DNA of 7,754 nt from Prolixibacteraceae bacterium (lineage in GTDB: Bacteria; Bacteroidota; Bacteroidia; Bacteroidales; Prolixibacteraceae). Location of the stretch: assembly GCA_003516705.1 (NCBI GenBank), contig DPCJ01000187.1, positions 1 through 7,754 on the forward strand. The letters run 5' to 3'. The position numbers and the translations under genes were made by a program. Position 1 is the first letter of the stretch. Each line of letters starts with the position of its first letter. Below are positions 6,520-7,754 of the stretch, piece after piece. Under the pieces are notes generated by a model. It had not been told where the DNA came from. It ran no database searches and was given only the letters and a program-made list of their open reading frames with translations.

Positions 6520-7754
6520 TTATAATGGGATGTTAGTATGTTTTTTCGCCGGCATCACATCTTTTTTCGTGGCTAGTGCCTGCAAAGCACGAATAATTCG
6601 GAAACGGGTGTTGCGCGGTTCGATGATATCGTCGATGTAACCGTATTCAGCTGCTTTGTACGGATTGGCAAATTTATCCTTGTAATCCTCTTCGGCTTTC
6701 TGAATGTATTCAGCTCTTTCCGCTTCATCAGTGAATTCTGCAATTTTTTTCCCTTTCAGTACTTCGATGGCACCTTTGGGTCCCATTACTGCAATTTCAC
6801 CGGTTGGCCATGAGTAGTTGATATCGCCGCGCAGGTGTTTAGAGCTCATCACACAGTAAGCGCCGCCATAAGATTTACGCAGGATAACAGTCACTTTCGG
6901 AACAGTTGCTTCGCCATAAGCGAACAGTAATTTTGCTCCGTGCATGATAATGCCACCGTATTCCTGTGCAGTTCCGGGTAAGAATCCGGGAACATCAACC
7001 AAGGTAACCAAAGGAATGTTGAAGGCATCGCAGAAACGTACAAATCGGGCTGCTTTTCGAGATGCATTGATGTCGAGCACACCGGCGAGATAGTTGGGCT
7101 GATTGGCTACAATACCCACCGATGTTCCATTGAAACGGGCAAAACCCACTACAATATTCTGTGCATAGTTGCGGTGTACTTCCAAAAATTCATGCTGGTC
7201 AACAATGGCATGAATCACATCTTTTACATCGTATGGTTTATTTGGATTATCAGGAATAATTTCGTTTAACGAATCTTCCAGACGGTCGATTGGGTCGGAG
7301 CAGTTAACCATTGGCGCATCTTCGAGGTTGTTTTGTGGCATGTAGCTCAGCATTTTTCTGATGAGCAGAATTCCTTCCTCTTCATCTTCGGCCACAAAAT
7401 GGGTAACACCCGATTTTGAACCATGTACTGAAGCACCGCCCAATTGTTCGTCGGTCACTACTTCGTTGGTTACAGTTTTTACCACTTTCGGACCGGTAAC
7501 AAACATGTAACTCGTGTTTTTGCTCATGATGATAAAGTCGGTGAGGGCAGGAGAATAAACAGCGCCACCTGCGCACGGACCAAAAATGGCTGAGATTTGT
7601 GGAACCACGCCCGATGCCATAATGTTGCGCTCAAAAATTTCGGCATATCCTGCCAATGCAGTTACGCCTTCCTGAATACGCGCACCGCCCGAGTCGTTAA
7701 TGCCAATAATCGGAGCGCCCACTTTCATAGCCATGTCCATCACTTTGCAAATTT
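6520..7754 (-). CDS. mmdA: Methylmalonyl-CoA decarboxylase alpha / acyl-CoA carboxylase carboxyltransferase subunit (5' end missing)
   Basis: The C-terminal ~411 residues of a carboxyltransferase of the PccB/MmdA type. The frame is open to the window edge, and the residues before the apparent GTG at 7743 (KICKV, then MDMAMKVGAP) are family sequence, so the true start lies beyond 7754; about 100 N-terminal residues are probably missing. Motifs in order are NDSGGARIQEG, GPCAGGAVYSPALTDF (first oxyanion-hole region), MFVTGPKVVKTVTNEVVT, LGGASVHGSKSGVTHF, VDVPGFLPGTAQEYGG, SYGGAYCVMSSKHLRGD (second oxyanion-hole region) and the WPTGEIAVMGPKGAIEVL stretch. The enzyme transfers the carboxyl group from methylmalonyl-CoA to biotin on the carrier subunit. 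It heads the visible part of the operon. In isolation it could be propionyl-CoA carboxylase beta, but the downstream OadG-like, biotin and OadB genes support a Na+-pumping decarboxylase, most likely for methylmalonyl-CoA. Oxaloacetate decarboxylase is excluded because its alpha subunit is an unrelated pyruvate-carboxylase-like fold. Confidence 0.94.
   Translation of the reverse strand, partial: ICKVMDMAMKVGAPIIGINDSGGARIQEGVTALAGYAEIFERNIMASGVVPQISAIFGPCAGGAVYSPALTDFIIMSKNTSYMFVTGPKVVKTVTNEVVTDEQLGGASVHGSKSGVTHFVAEDEEEGILLIRKMLSYMPQNNLEDAPMVNCSDPIDRLEDSLNEIIPDNPNKPYDVKDVIHAIVDQHEFLEVHRNYAQNIVVGFARFNGTSVGIVANQPNYLAGVLDINASRKAARFVRFCDAFNIPLVTLVDVPGFLPGTAQEYGGIIMHGAKLLFAYGEATVPKVTVILRKSYGGAYCVMSSKHLRGDINYSWPTGEIAVMGPKGAIEVLKGKKIAEFTDEAERAEYIQKAEEDYKDKFANPYKAAEYGYIDDIIEPRNTRFRIIRALQALATKKDVMPAKKHTNIPL

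Noticed and set aside
7741..7743. GTG as the start of the carboxyltransferase
   Set aside because: The codons upstream (Lys-Ile-Cys-Lys) continue the conserved family sequence and the frame stays open to the window end, so this is an internal valine.

Overview
The window looks like a piece of a Bacteroidota chromosome, probably an anaerobic or facultative polysaccharide-degrading member of the Bacteroidales/Marinilabiliales group. This rests on A-rich leaders mostly lacking Shine-Dalgarno sites, exported sugar-active proteins of families abundant in that phylum, and a decarboxylase operon whose gamma-like subunit carries an N-terminal lamin-tail domain. The placement is inferred from gene content and not from a marker gene.

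Left half, plus strand (1-3694): three genes, all with export signals. The first is a Tat-type Gfo/Idh/MocA oxidoreductase (43-1386), followed by an intrinsic terminator. Next come a secreted acetylxylan-esterase/AXE1-type serine hydrolase (1490-2761) and, 12 bases later, a secreted DUF6807 protein (2774-3694; the family is often mislabelled 'PmoA'). Together they look like a small periplasmic cassette acting on acylated or otherwise modified sugars. The substrate cannot be read from the sequence.

Middle (3695-4007): 313 bases between convergent genes with no credible gene. They hold a BIME/REP-like composite palindrome (about 3738-3880) and an intrinsic terminator facing the minus-strand operon (3943-3983). 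That terminator and the one after the oxidoreductase share an identical 12-base core.

Right half, minus strand (7754 down to 4008): a tightly packed operon for a biotin-dependent, sodium-pumping decarboxylase, most likely methylmalonyl-CoA decarboxylase. In transcription order it has a carboxyltransferase subunit (5' end cut by the window edge), a fused lamin-tail/OadG membrane subunit, a biotin carrier protein and the OadB-type beta subunit. Gaps are 8, 2 and 3 bases. The carboxyltransferase moves the carboxyl group to the biotin carrier, the beta subunit decarboxylates carboxybiotin while exporting Na+, and the OadG-like subunit holds the complex at the membrane. In propionate-forming Bacteroidota this step belongs to the succinate-to-propionate route.

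Nothing here is a clearly new defence or mobile system. The points most worth a second look are the lamin-tail/OadG fusion, the composite palindrome, the shared terminator core and the unexplained exported three-gene cassette.
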